From: Conidiobolus incongruus B7586
Lineage: Eukaryota > Entomophthoromycota > Entomophthoromycetes > Entomophthorales > Conidiobolaceae
Direction: 5' to 3'
Assembly (NCBI GenBank): GCA_000697335.1
Contig: JNEM01014615.1
Location: 1 to 35,784, forward strand
Length of the DNA: 35,784 bases
Position 1 is the first letter of the stretch. Each line of letters starts with the position of its first letter. Below are positions 22,679 to 35,784 of the stretch, one piece after another. Made by a program: the position numbers and the translations under genes. Below the pieces are notes generated by a model. That model was not told where the DNA came from. It saw nothing but the letters and a program-made list of their open reading frames with translations, and did not search any database.

Positions 22679-25600
22679 CTATAATTTTTTAAATTTGAAT
22701 TAAAAAAAGAGAAATAATTGAATTACTTAGAATTGATTAAATGTCTAATATTTTGTTGGCAAAGGTCATCCCATTTCAATTTAAAAACTCAATAATTCTA
22801 TCACATTTTAGTATTGGTTCTTCCAACCTTATCCCTTTATGGAAATGAACCTGTTACAATCAGAAATTGTGACTCTCATCAATATTTCAACCTTAACAAA
22901 TTTTTTTCACATTACTTTTTAAACTAAAACAATATTCAAATTGATAATATTTATTATTAAAATATTAATTTAGTGAATTTCAATTTGAAATTGAAATTAC
23001 AGTATATATTAAAATTGAAATTAAGAAATTAATGAGAATTTTGGAAGGATTGAGAATTGTGGATATGAAAGACCCTTCGTAGGAAAATTAGTCCAAATTG
23101 AATTAAAATTAAATTTTTTGTTATTTTCTGCTTTGGTTCATTAGTTTACTGAAATTTGAGATTTAACAAATGAAAAACATTATTATATATGGAATTGATA
23201 TTATCATAGTTGTGCAAATTTTAGGCAGACTATATAAAATATACGTCTATAAATATAATATATCTTCTATAATTTATTTGTAACAGAAATATTTCAGATC
23301 TAATTTAAAAAATCGAATTATATTACGAAAAACTAAATATTTTAAGATAGTAAAATGATAAATATAATATTTTATTAAAATTAAATAATTTCTAATATAA
23401 AATATGGCATAAAATAATTTTTTAAAAAATGAACATATTAGTTAGAATTTAGCTTTTAATTTAATTATATTTTAATGTATAAATTTGAATAATTTTCAAT
23501 TTAAAATAGAATATATATATACATATATATACTTGTATTTGATGATTTAATTCTTATTTGTAATTAATCTATTTCAAACTTTTACAATATTTGAAGTTTA
23601 TTTTTATTATTTTTATCAAAATTAAGTTAAATATCAATTTTTTCAATGTGTATAAAATTCAATTGATTAAGATCTATTCTAATTATTAGGTAAACTAAAT
23701 TTATGAATCTAAATAGTCAATATATCATATTTACAACTAACCAAAATTCTAAAACAATATATATACCTTATACTTATCACACATTTCAATGAAAAATAAA
23801 ACTTTTAATAATTATCAATTGAATAATAATACTATGATTTATAGTAGATTTGAATTTGAATATTAATAATCAAGTAAATTTCTTAAAAATATATATTAAA
23901 TATATTTTATAATATATTACAATAATAGTAACAATATATATACCAAAAAATTTTAATTATATATTTTAAAAAATTGGTTTATTTTATAGCTGAAACTGAC
24001 TATAATTTCCAATTCAATATTATAAATTATTTGATCTATAATAAAATAAAATATTAAATTTAATATATTAATATTAATTGATAATATATATGCTTAAATT
24101 TTTTATCTGGTTATTATTGAAAGAATATTAAAGTATTTTTTATAAATAAGAAATATAAGGATATTATCTTTTCTATCATATATTATAATATATATTAATT
24201 AATTTTTATCAAATTCTGAATTTAAATAATAATCATTTATTTTTAAACATTATTAATTAGCTAATATCTCATATTATTATTCATGTGCACTTTTATATGA
24301 ACAAATTATAATTGGTGATTTAACACAATATTCATATTGATTAAATTATTAATTTTTCATAATATTTATAGATTTCAAAATTATAAACCAATTAATTCTA
24401 ATGTGACTTGTATTTTAATTATTATGAAACTATTAAATTATCACAAAAACACTTAGTTAAATATTATTTAGATAATCATTTTAAAAAAATATTGAAATAT
24501 GAAAATATGTACTTAATTGTTAATTCATATTTAAAAGTATTATAACAATACATAATCCTTTTGATTTAAAAAATTTGTATTTTTTTCTATAATTAATTTT
24601 TATTACATAATAGATTATTGGATTATCAATTATATAAATTATGAAAAACTCAAATTAAAACTAAGTACTTATAGTAACTTTTTACATTATATAAAATGAT
24701 TTCTAAAAAGAAAGTATTAAATGGATTTTTTAAATAATTTTATATAATTTAATTAATAAGAAATAAATATTAAGGTATGGTTTTCAAATTATTGAAACTT
24801 AATAATAAAATGTTACATATTTTATTAATGAAAATAATGTATATGATCAAGTATAGTATATCACTAGTATTATTATTATTTGGAAATTTTATTTGATACT
24901 TATCTTTCAAAAATTAAAATTGTTATAGACTAAAACAAAAATTCCAATTATTTCAAGTCCTTTTTTATGGTATTTATGTTAAGTTTTTTTAATATCCAAT
25001 TAATATAAAATTATATTATATTATATTATATTAAATATATTCAATTTTTAGTATATTTATTATAAATCAATAATAATACCATTTAAATCTTTAAGTTTTA
25101 TCTAAATTTTGCATGCTATTTGAATGGAATATTATTTATAAAATTCCCTCATTGTATTATTCCTTTAATATAGCGATGTTAATCTGCTTAACAAAATATA
25201 AAAACTTATGATGCTTCTTTTTTCTATATAATCAATGAGTGAAATAATAAACAAAATTGTAACTTGTATTAGAATCAATTACAAGTTAATTAGATATTGA
25301 TATTCCTTAGATAGTAACACACCAGATCAACTTCTCGCAGTCTATTACTTTATAGAGATATAACTCCGGAATACCTACCACACCACTTTAAGATCTCATT
25401 TTTTGAAGACCTAATACACTTTACATTGGCTACAGTCAACAAATGATCTATAAAAGAACTATTTTCGGGGATAGACTTTCATCTTCGCCTTCATTCTTCT
25501 GTGAAGTTCACTAAACCCTAATAAAACACCTAACTCGAACTATCAGACAAACCACGAACAAGCCGCTCCCTCCCCTATTATCAACATTCTATTGGTAATC

Positions 25601-26977
25601 GGTAGAACCATAATATTGTATTAAACTTAATATCAGATTTATATTCGTCACCAAATAATTCATGATATTTGACTTTCAAGTCTTTAATATAATTTAATTA
25701 CTTTGAAAAATATAAATTCTATCAACTAGTAAAGATATCTTAAAATGAAATTCAATTATTGAGATTTATATTTATTATATCAATATAATTTTCAAATTTT
25801 TAAATCATTTAATTATTTTTTTAATATTTGATTTGGAATTAATTGATAGTAAAAAATTTTAATTTAAAGATTTAAGTAAAAAAAATTGATAATTTAATAA
25901 AATAATAGTATTTAATCATAGTACAATTATAATTACCAATATTATATAATTTTTAATATTTAATATCAGTAAAATTTATATTGACTTATTGTTTTTTTAA
26001 TTTTGACTAAGAAAAATTATAATATATGGGTGAATAATATAATATTATAATATTAAATCCTAAAACTCATTATAAATTATAAATAATAAGTTGATCTTTG
26101 AGTAAAAAGTTATAATTTTATTAATACTTTAATAGAATAATATAAATATAAATGATTTACTATAAATTTAAAAATTTATATATGAATTAATATCAAAAAA
26201 TTAATTATATTATATTTATTCTCAATGTGATAAATAATTTAAAATGAAAATTCATATAATATCTTGATTATAAATAACGTTATATTTATTTGTATATGAT
26301 AAAAACATTTTGGCTTAGTATTATTGATTCTTTTGATGATTTGAAGACTTAAAAGATAATAATGCGATATAAAATCTTAATAATTTTTTAAAGTTATTAT
26401 CATTTTATTAGTATTATTATAATTAATTAATGGGAAACAATGATTTAATTTTGTCTTCAATAAAATAATTTTATTAGATATTTTATATAATAATTAATAT
26501 ACATTTCAAGTATATTGATCAATATGATAGCTAATTTGAATTTTATTCAAGTGTTTTGAATGCTAACACTCATTTTGAGATCAATGGTTATTTTAATATA
26601 TAATAGTTGTATTGATAATGATATTGTATATAAAAATAATTATATTTCAATTATAAAATAATCAATAACCAATAAAATGATGTAAATTTTCTAAAAGAAA
26701 ATTCCTTATAAGAATAAAATTTATTTTAAGGATTTATCCATAAAAGAAATGATAATTTGGTTATTTTTTGAAACAATTGTGACAATTATATTTGTTTGAA
26801 AATTAAACAAATGGGACATTGGTTATCTTTCACTCTTATTCTCATAAACTTAAATACCTTTTTATTAATTACAAAAAATTTATATCATTAATATTAAATA
26901 TATTATTATCAATAATATTATAGAATCATAGTGTTTATATAGTCCAATATTTTTAATAATATATTGATTTCTACAAT
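22679..26977. other. Long gene-free A+T-rich spacer
   Basis: More than 4 kb without a recognisable gene. From about 23.33 to 25.17 kb I saw no CpG, though CpA and TpG remain ordinary, so this is unlike the left end of the window. An (AT)-rich run lies at about 23511-23531. The one distinct feature is the less A+T-rich island at about 25.2-25.6 kb, listed separately. The right end must hold the DUF4870 gene promoter. Confidence 0.6.
25177..25605 (+). mobile_element. Possible LTR-retrotransposon remnant (LTR plus start of internal region)
   Basis: An island clearly richer in G+C than its surroundings. It can be read as an LTR of about 410 bp that begins TGTTAA (25177) and ends TCAACA (25586). 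It contains a TATAAAAG box near 25450, a C-rich and pyrimidine-rich stretch downstream as in many LTRs, and, just beyond the proposed end, TTGGTAATCGGTAGAACC, which resembles a primer-binding site beginning TGG. No second LTR, target duplication or coding region is visible. If real it is an old, broken copy. Alternatively the island is an unrecognised promoter or non-coding RNA gene. The left edge is a guess. Confidence 0.25.
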
Positions 26978-27692
26978 ATGTCCAATTTGGCTAATTTCAG
27001 TCCTTATACTCCATCTCCCGATGAAGGTAGAAGTTATCAATACCAACCCATTAAAGATTCCCCTTCTAGTTCTTACAACCGTAATTTCAACTCTTCCGGT
27101 ATTGGCTCATCCACTGGTTATCAAAACGGTAAACCTCTAGCTGTTGAAGAAGAGGGTGGCACTCGAGTGAATGTGTACGAAACTTCATTACCTCTTTCTT
27201 TTGATGTTGAAGCCGCTTTAGTTTATGTATTTGGTTGTGTTACAGGTAATTCAGAATTTTTCTTCTTATTTAATGATTTTATAATTAATTATAATTTTTA
27301 AAAAATTAGGTGTTTTATTTTTAATTTTAGAACAAAAGAATGATTACGTTAGGTTTCACGCTTGGCAAAGTTGTATTTTAGGTGTATTCTCATTGGTAAC
27401 GAATCTTTATAATAAGCATATATAATATACTTATTTTTAATATTTCATAATATATTTAGGCTATTCACTTTATTTTAATGTTTATATCTACTACTCTTTA
27501 CTGGATCTTTTTCTCTCTAACTGTAGTCCTATCGATTTGGTTATCGTAAGTTAATTATAATTTATTCAATGGACATATAAACTAATAATTGAATATTTAA
27601 GGTATCGAGCTTATTACGATGGCGAAAATTTAGTTCGTTATCATTTACCTTTTATTGGAGAATACGCTTCTAAATGGACTAACGAAGAGTAA
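26978..27692 (+). CDS. DUF4870 family small membrane protein
   Basis: Four exons (26978-27245, 27310-27395, 27460-27545, 27602-27692) give 176 residues; introns are 64, 64 and 56 nt. The first 65 residues are Ser/Tyr/Pro-rich and probably cytosolic and disordered. The conserved core starts at ETSLPLSFDVEAALVYVFG and continues VLFLILEQKNDYVRFHAWQS, followed by two further hydrophobic segments and YYDGENLVRYHLPFIGEYA at the C-terminus. This matches the fungal DUF4870 (former UPF0132, Tic20-like) pattern of three helices. Function is unknown. The first intron has two in-frame acceptors 21 nt apart; I chose the upstream one because it keeps the conserved VLFLILE. The third intron is the only one here ending in AAG rather than TAG. 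Confidence 0.88.
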
Positions 27693-29073
27693 ACAATTAT
27701 TGCATTTACCTTAACAACAAACCTGTTTTAATGATTTTACATTCAATTAATAATTCAATTCATGTATCTTTTTTTAATCATATTTTATTCTTTTTTGTTT
27801 TGTTCATTGAACTATTATTCTAGAGATCTTAATAATTCAATCTGGGATCAATTTTCTGTTAATTAGATATAATATTTTAATAATTTTGTTATTATATATT
27901 ATATATATCGTAATTAATTTTGATTATTTTAAAGTACAATAACATTCATATATTTTAACAGATTATCTTATCAAAAATAACAAATTTTATTCAATATTAG
28001 AACTGTTTTTGGCTAATATTTATATTTGAAAATGCTTTAAAAGTAAATAAAACTATTTCATTTATTATAATGATAATAGTTTAGTACTTTAATATACAAT
28101 TCTGTTTGATATATTTTAAAAAAATTCAATATTTAATATAAACTGAAACTATTTCTAATGTGCAATTATTCAGCAATTATATAATATCAGTACATTTAAT
28201 TAATATTCATATGCTACAAATATACATATCAATTGTAATATTGCGAAGTTTAACATATTGTTTACTTGAATTGGCGATATTAAATTGTTTTTTATTTAAT
28301 TAAACTTGTCAAATCCAAACAATCAATTTTATCTTTTTGAGAATTTACTTAACAATGACATTAAATTTCAATTGATTAAGAGTACATCTATTAGTGATCT
28401 ATGGTATATTTATTATAATTAGCAATAAAGAGCTTATCAAAAAGGTTTTATCTCTCATTTTTTGTCATTATTAATTTTGACATTTTTATCATAAAAAGTT
28501 TTGACTTATATGATTTAAACTTGAATTAAATATATTATTCAGATTATATTTATCATATTATATCATATTGATTTTGAATTCTAAAAATTACTAATCAAAA
28601 TCAAGTTAGTTATAAAAATACTTGATATTCTTTAGCCATAATGCATATTGATAGGTTTTATGTTGTATGATCTTCCATTTTGATGACTGTTATCCATTAA
28701 TCTCTCAAATCGCACAATTTTGTTACTTATGGACTGTTTCTTGGTTGCACATAATTAATCTTTACAAATCAATGGTTAAAACATAAAACCCAAATAGATA
28801 GTACTTTTCTTGTAACTATTCAACTATATAATGATAAACTCATCAAATTGCCAAAGTAAGTCAACATCAGCAATATTCATAAGGAGACTTTCCTGCGGTA
28901 GATCTCACATAGGAAAGAGTAATTATATGCAATGGGATCATTTTATATTTTAAATTATACACTATATTAAAATAATGTGTACTTGCATAGAATTCTTTGT
29001 AAAGTACCAATTTTATTTTTTTGAAAAAAATTATTTATGTTGGATTTAAAATTGGAATAAATTAAAATTTTAC

Positions 29074-29105
<32 letters not shown>

Positions 29106-30781
29106 TGTATTGTAGTAATATTAATTTTTAATATTAAATTAAAATCATATCTTTTTTTAAATATATAAATCTAATATATTCATATTATTTTATACTTACC
29201 ATTTGCTTTGATAAAATACTTTAATTATATTTTATCTAAAAATTTAATTATTGATTTCAAATAATTATAAAAATATAAATAATTTATAACCAATTGAAGT
29301 TCAAGTTGTTTATTTATAATTAGAGGATGATAGTTTATAAAAATTGAATAAGTCATACTATTATGAGTTTATATTAAATTGTCAAAGAAATTTTTTTTGA
29401 AACAATTCAAATATAAAAAAATTAATAATAAAAGAATAGCTGTAGGATATCCTATATTATATTAATGGCTTTATGGAAAATGATCTTTACAATATATTAA
29501 CCCTAATGTGACTAGTATTTTTATTAAATCCTCAAATTCCAACAAAGTTACTTTTAAGCTTGAAAACGTTATATAAATAATCATTTTTAATTATTTTTAA
29601 TATAAACTAATTTTAGTGAACCTGTACACTTTTGGTAAAAGATTAATATTTTTTGTATCAAATCATTATATATAAAATTTAATTTAAAGTACTGTTATTA
29701 TAAACCTTAAATCCAAGGTGTTTGAAGTAAAATCATAATTTGAAAGAATAAATTGCAACAAAAAGATTGTTAAAAATACTTAATACCAAATGATATATCA
29801 TATACTATCATTATTTGAAATATCTTTAAAAATTAAAAATTAATAATTATGTAATCCTTCTTTAACAACTAGTATAATTTATTTTAGCTTATTATACTAA
29901 TTAGCGATTTCAATTTATTGATCTTAATTCGTCATTTTTAACCTTCTAAATGTAACTAGTTTTAATGAATATCCGATGAAAAAAATCATACTATTCCAGT
30001 ATAAGCAGCATTTATATTAGTTTCGTGTCCTACATAAATCATATTATTAACTATTATTAAACATTCTTTAGTTAGATCAATATGCTGAATTGTAGATTTG
30101 ATATTAATTAGATAGCGTATTAAGATAGAAATGGTTGAATAATTAGGAGAAATTGATTACAGAAAAAAATCAAAATAAACATTTCATGATTTCATCATTT
30201 CCTAATAATATTTTAAATTCTTTTTTTTGTCATTTTCAGGTATTTTATTGAATATGGATTATTTCATCAAATACTTATCATAATATATACACATATATAA
30301 TCGACAATATTTTTAGTATAGGTTTCTATATACTTGATTTCTAAATGTGTTTAACTGATAAAAATTAGTTTGTATAACATTTGATAGGCATAAACTGAAG
30401 AGTGTTGAATTGAAAAACTGTGGTCATTTAATGAATGAGGAAGGAGGGTGACTATTTAGTAATTAATGAATAGCCACATACATATATAAACTTAAATGAA
30501 TTCTAAATTAAACAAAATTGAGGGTGTTATAAATCTATGAAATAAATGGACTTGATGATAATTAGAATAGAGATAAAATAAAAAATTAAAATTGAATATT
30601 ATTTTAAATTTTATTGGTTTCTCCTTATGAATGCTGTTCATTAATCACTAAATTTTAATCTATTTTATTATATTATATTCGCTCTTATAATTCTAACAAT
30701 CATCGGTCTCTCATTCTTATTATTGTTATTATTATTATAAATCTATTTGAATACTAACTAGCTTTATCAACCATATTTTAA
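27693..30781. other. Gene-free A+T-rich spacer
   Basis: No gene, tRNA or repeat family seen. A clean AAT microsatellite lies at 29074-29105. A slightly less A+T-rich patch at about 28850-28930 has no recognisable identity. Just before the PPZ start is an imperfect TTA/ATT triplet run (about 30716-30740). Confidence 0.6.
29074..29105. repeat. (AAT)n microsatellite
   Basis: About ten uninterrupted AAT copies in gene-free DNA. Confidence 0.95.
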
Positions 30782-32136
30782 ATGGGTCAAACTAATTCTA
30801 AAAAACTTTCGAGAACTCCTTCCCGTAGTGTTGAAGATGCTGAAGATGAAGTGAACCAACCTCGTAATAATATCCCCACTGTTAATAATTTTTCACCATT
30901 TGCTGCCCCCACGGATGATGACCAGGATCAAATTGACTTTCACGATGCTTCTCCTATAGGTGCCCAACCCTTTTTAGAACCTATTCTATCCAGAACTGGT
31001 GATAATGAGCAACGTCGAGAAAGTTTAGCCTCTATTGGGGGACTTTCTCAATATCAATCAGAGGGTGTAGAAGCTGGGGTACCCGTTGGAGGACTTAATA
31101 TCGATGATGTTATTGCACGACTTCTCGATGCTGGTTCGACGGCAAAAACGCCCAAAGCTCTCGATGTGGAAGCTTGGGAAATAGAATCCATCTGTGCATT
31201 ATCCAGAGAAATTTTCTTATCTCAACCTACTTTAATAGAAATTTCCGCTCCTGTTAAAATTGTGGGGGACGTTCATGGTCAGTATACTGACTTATTAAGA
31301 TTATTCGATATGTGTGGTTATCCTCCCAATTCCAACTATCTTTTCCTTGGGGATTATGTCGATAGAGGTCGTCAAAGTTTAGAAACTATATTATTGTTAC
31401 TCTGTTATAAGATTAAATATCCTGAAAATTTCTTCTTGTTGAGAGGTAACCACGAATGTGCTAATGTAACTAGAGGTAAGTTTTGAATTTTTAATTTTAA
31501 AATAGGAATTGAGTACTTTTCAATTAGAATTTATTTTTTACTAATTTTGTTATTTACTAACTTTTTAACTCTTTAGTTTATGGATTTTTCGATGAGTGTA
31601 AAAGGAGAGCTTCTGTCAAAACATGGAAAACTTTTGTCAGTGTTTTTAACTGTCTCCCAGTTGCTGCTATTGTAGCTAACAAAATATTCTGTGTCCATGG
31701 TGGTTTATCTCCCAGTTTACATGATATGGATGATATTCGACAAATTGAAAGACCCAGTGATGTTCCAGACTATGGATTACTCAACGATTTATTGTGGAGT
31801 GATCCCAGTGATACTACAGCAGAGTGGGAAGATAATGAAAGAGGTGTATCGTACTGCTTCGGTAAGCAGGTCATATCTGAGTTCTTACAAAAATATGAGT
31901 TTGACTTGGTTTGCCGTGCTCATATGGTCGTTGAGGATGGGTATGAATTTTTTAATGGACGAACTCTTGTTACAATCTTTTCAGCACCCAATTATTGTGG
32001 TGAATTTGATAACTATGGTGCTGTGATGAGTGTAAATGAAGAATTACTATGCAGTTTTGAACTTTTGAAACCTCAGGATAATTCAGTTCCGCCAAGACGT
32101 AAACGTAATTCACCTCCACTTACTAATGATATATAA
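30782..32136 (+). CDS. PPZ1: PPZ-type serine/threonine protein phosphatase, predicted N-myristoylated
   Basis: Two exons (30782-31475 and 31577-32136) join across a 101-nt intron, the longest here, to give 417 residues. MGQTNSKK at the N-terminus is a good N-myristoylation signal, and residues 10-105 look disordered. The PP1-like catalytic domain fills about residues 108-395, with the metal and acid/base residues in GDVHGQ (D163, H165), GDYVDRG (D191), RGNHE (N223, H224), CVHGGLSP (H272) and [10 protein letters not shown] (H347), and [11 protein letters not shown] near the end. The PPZ-specific signatures [20 protein letters not shown] and CRAHM separate it from PP1. Yeast Ppz1 controls potassium and sodium homeostasis and cell-wall integrity and is inhibited by Hal3; extending this role here is inference. 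The N-terminal extension is much shorter than in 692-residue yeast Ppz1. Confidence 0.95.
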
Positions 32137-35100
32137 GTATGTTGATTTATACGCCATTCATCTTATTATCTTATTTATTTATACTATTTGTAGATATTGA
32201 CTTGAAGCTGACGTTTTTAATATCGAAATTTTCACTAATTCTGTCACTAACTCCATTTTACAAATTTACTAATTCAGTTACCCGTTACCCACGGATCCCG
32301 ACGAATTTTGGCTCACTTCCGATTATCTTTATGTATTGAATCAATTCTAAATCCAAGTATTAACCACTTACACAAGTGTCTTCTGTATTTGTTATCTCTT
32401 TAATGTAGAATTACAATTGTGCACCCATTATACTATTCATTACCATCCTAACATCAGTAAACTTCTAATTATATCGAAAAACTTATAGCTACCACCTTCC
32501 AATCGACCAAAAATGCTAAAATTGATATTCCTTCAAAAATTCATTTTTAGTTTTAATTCAACTTTTTAAATTCTTTTTTATTATAAACACCACTTATTCT
32601 ATAAAGATTAATGTTTATACATTAATATAGTTAAACCATTTTTTATTCATATTTCACTAATTTTATAATGTTGTATTTTTAATAAATTAATGTTTATTTA
32701 ATTTTGAAAAACAAATCAATCAAAATTTAAAAATTTTGGCTCAAAATTCAATTTGCTCCAATTAATTATTTATTCTGATTATAAATAACAATATTTATTA
32801 GTATTTAATTGCTTTTTGGTTATATTAATTGATCTATTACATCATCCTAAGTTAATTTTCCAAATTATTTCATTTTATAAATTACTAATCAATTCGTCAA
32901 AATTCACATCAAATTCAATATTTGAATTGTAAACTTGATAATTCTAAAATTTTTTGAACAAGTTAATTGTATATTAATATTCAAGATATTTTGCTATGAT
33001 TTATAACTATTAAATGAATATAACATTGAATTTTAAATTTCAAATTTTATCTTTTCAAATGTAATTTCTATAAGCGCTGCAAACACAGCAGTCACCTTAA
33101 CTCTCTCACGATTTTTATTAAAATTTCTAAAAATTTGAGATGACAATGAATTTAAATAATAATATTATGTTTTATTCATATTTTTAACATAAAATTAATA
33201 AAATAATATTATAAACTATAGTTAATATATCAGATTATTAAATCAATTCTAATTCTTAATTTTAAATCCATTTAAATTTTATATATTCAATTTGAATTTG
33301 TTATTATTAATTTTTTTTCACAATAATATAATTTTTCTAATATTATATATATACTAAGAATTAATAATAAAAAATTTCTTTCAACTCTATTAATTTTAAA
33401 ATTTATATTATGTCACAAAAATAAAATCTAAGAGTAACTGAAATATGTGAAACTAATAAAGCTTATTTTTATTTATAATTTTATTTGGATATATTGTATA
33501 TGCCAAGTATTGCCAATAATATAAAATATTAATTATTTGTATAATATTATCTATTTTATTTCAACGCAGTCAAGTTTAAAAACTTAAATATGTTGAGCTT
33601 TAATAGGATAAGTTTCTAAAAATAATATTTAATTTTAGCTGTACATAATTAAAAAATTGTTGATCAAAATATATGTTCATGGTAATTTATTAATATTTAA
33701 ATAAAATTTTAAAAATATCAACTATATATCAATAAAATATAAAATATGAGTCAATTTGTTTTTCGGATCTTATAATATACTTGTTCTGAATTATTTGTTT
33801 TGATATAATTTTTTAAATACTTGTGATTTAACGTGTTAATAATTCAAGTATAATATCATTTATATCTTATGTTTAATAAGAAAATATTATAGTAAACCCA
33901 TTGCAAATAATGCATTTTTTTCGAATAATATTAAAATCTATATATTAATAATCTAATTAAAACCTTCTTGTATTTTATTTTGTGTCAAATTTTGAAATTT
34001 CAGGTTCATAATATTATTTTAGACAATAATACAATTTCTTACATCTCCTCCTGAAACTTTATAATTGGCGTAATTTAGCCTCTAATTCAAATCAGCTTCC
34101 ACCATTTTGAAATTTGATCCAGGATTTTAGATATGATAATATTTTTTTATTATGTATATCTTGTTTATATTCAATATTTAAACTCAGTAACTAAGAAATT
34201 TTTGACGAATTTAATATTTAATATTTCAGATATTATTAAGATATATTATAGTTTATATTAGTTTGGCATTATAAAAAAATTAATATCTTTATTGAAATTT
34301 AGCCAAATAATATCAAATGAAAATATGGTGCAAAGCTGAATATATCTCAAAATGTTGCATATAGCACAACATAGTGATCTTTTTTTGAATTTAAATTAAT
34401 AGACCATCAATTAATATCTTGTTTTAGAATTGGTGATTATTTAAAATTTTGTCCTTGAATCGATTATATATATATATAATGATATTTTGATTTTAAAATA
34501 TATATTTCTGAATTTAATTTTATTTAATAAAAGTGACTATAATTAGGATGGTTAAAAATTTCAATTTAAAAGTGCAAAATATCTAAATTCATTATTTTAC
34601 AATAGCTAATATCTAATATAATCTAGTATTGTTCAAAGATAATATACTGGTATATATCTATTAATATCTGCAAGCATTTGATATAATATATATTTTTATT
34701 TTGAAAAATATGATTATAATATTATAAATAGAATTCCAATATTATTATTAACTTTGAAAAAAAATCATAGAATTTGAATATCAATAAGTATTTTAAGCAA
34801 TACAATAGGGAATCCATTAGTTAGATATTTTATTCACTATCTATATTTATTGTTAACTGATATAATATACTCAAAATCATTCAAAAATATTTTGAGCTAT
34901 CAAATTTTATATTGATTAAAAATATTTATACAAAGTATTAATTTTGTATTATATAATATATAGTTTTAATACTATTGATAAAAAGAGCTAATAATGTTTA
35001 TGTTAAAATATAATCTAATTATTATTATAATAGGTAAATCAATTAAAACTAAATTTATACAATGGCTTTGAAACTTTGTATTTAATTTGATTAAATCAAT

Positions 35101-35784
35101 GATATATTACGTTTCAATTTTAGGGTGTTTAGTAATTTAAATATAATAATATTAAAGAAATTACACTTTCCAATATTAGTTATATTTTATGATATTTTTA
35201 AACATTAAGAAATTATTTGGATATTTTTATTAAAATCTATTAGTAAAATCAATAGTCATTAAAAGTAAAGAAAATAATGAATAATTATCGTTCTATTGAG
35301 TCAACAATCTTATTCAGCCAATATTTGGCTTTATTTTTGAAATTCAGTGTATTTATTATCAATTTATAATGGCATATAACCATGATTATATATAAATAGT
35401 ATTAAATTTATATAAATAAATATTATTATTAATATATTATAAAACTAATTACTAATATAATATTACAAAAATAATATAATATCATCAAAAATCAAAAATA
35501 GATACTATAAATTTAATTATAATTTGAATTTTATAAAAATAAAATAACTTTATTATTTCATAATAATTAATATTATTAATTTAATTTATATTGACATATC
35601 TTTATTCTGTTTGAAAATATAATATAATATAATTTATTTTTATTTATATTATTACAAATAGAAATATATTAAATTTATATATTATATTGTTATTTTATCA
35701 AATGATTAAATTTAACTTTTGGATAAATTTTTTAATTTAATAAATAGCTTTATAATTATTATATCTAAAAATAAAAAAAAATAA
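32137..35784. other. PPZ downstream region and gene-free A+T-rich DNA
   Basis: About the first 200 bases, less A+T-rich than the rest, are probably the PPZ 3' untranslated region; a 66-codon frame there (32139-32339) has no family similarity. A small less A+T-rich patch at about 33070-33110 is unexplained. No other gene, tRNA or repeat family is visible to the end of the window. Confidence 0.6.

Noticed and set aside
31691-32026. 111-codon alternative frame in PPZ exon 2
   Set aside because: Shadow of the phosphatase frame, which holds all catalytic motifs.
32139-32339. 66-codon frame directly after PPZ
   Set aside because: Hydrophobic, compositionally random, no motif; best read as 3' untranslated region.

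Overview
The window is nuclear DNA of a fungus with a very A+T-rich genome. Evidence: spliceosomal genes with many very short introns; fungal-type proteins (Mtf1-like mitochondrial transcription factor, PPZ-type phosphatase, YSY6/RAMP4, DUF4870 membrane protein, FYVE-RhoGEF); two nuclear-type tRNAs; standard stop codons; long gene-free stretches that I estimate by eye at four fifths A+T or more. I cannot fix the lineage. A RAMP4 beginning with PSTPRMR, a PUS10 homologue and a FYVE-RhoGEF point away from Saccharomyces-type yeasts, perhaps to an early-diverging or Taphrinomycotina-like fungus.

Layout. 1-2750: CpG-free, CpA/TpG-poor DNA resembling a repeat decayed by RIP-like mutation. 2751-7900: nothing recognisable. 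7901-11207 (+): Dbl/PH/double-FYVE Rho exchange factor. 13401-14741 (+): six-exon MTF1-like gene. 14985-15056 (-): tRNA-Gln. 15242-16255 (-): five-exon ATP12 gene. 16664-18287 (+): a broken PUS10 pseudouridine synthase gene. 18589-18661 (-): tRNA-Val. 18855-19976 (-): uncharacterised polytopic membrane protein. 20711-21030 (-): RAMP4/YSY6. 21562-22678 (-): leucine-rich-repeat protein with a cysteine-rich tail. 26978-27692 (+): DUF4870 protein. 30782-32136 (+): PPZ-type Ser/Thr phosphatase. The remaining gaps are A+T-rich; one, at about 25.2-25.6 kb, holds a more G+C-rich island that may be an LTR remnant.

I placed 20 introns by keeping reading frame and family similarity across the joins. All start GTA, 19 end TAG and one ends AAG; 19 are 47-64 nt and one is 101 nt. 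This uniform grammar is what makes the PUS10 locus stand out: its two in-frame stops and one frame change are not removed convincingly by any intron of the local type.

The genes do not form one pathway. MTF1 (mitochondrial transcription) and ATP12 (F1-ATPase assembly) are convergent neighbours serving mitochondrial respiration. RAMP4 and possibly the two unknown membrane proteins concern internal membranes. PPZ and the RhoGEF are signalling proteins. I saw no CRISPR array, rRNA gene, complete mobile element or defence-like system.
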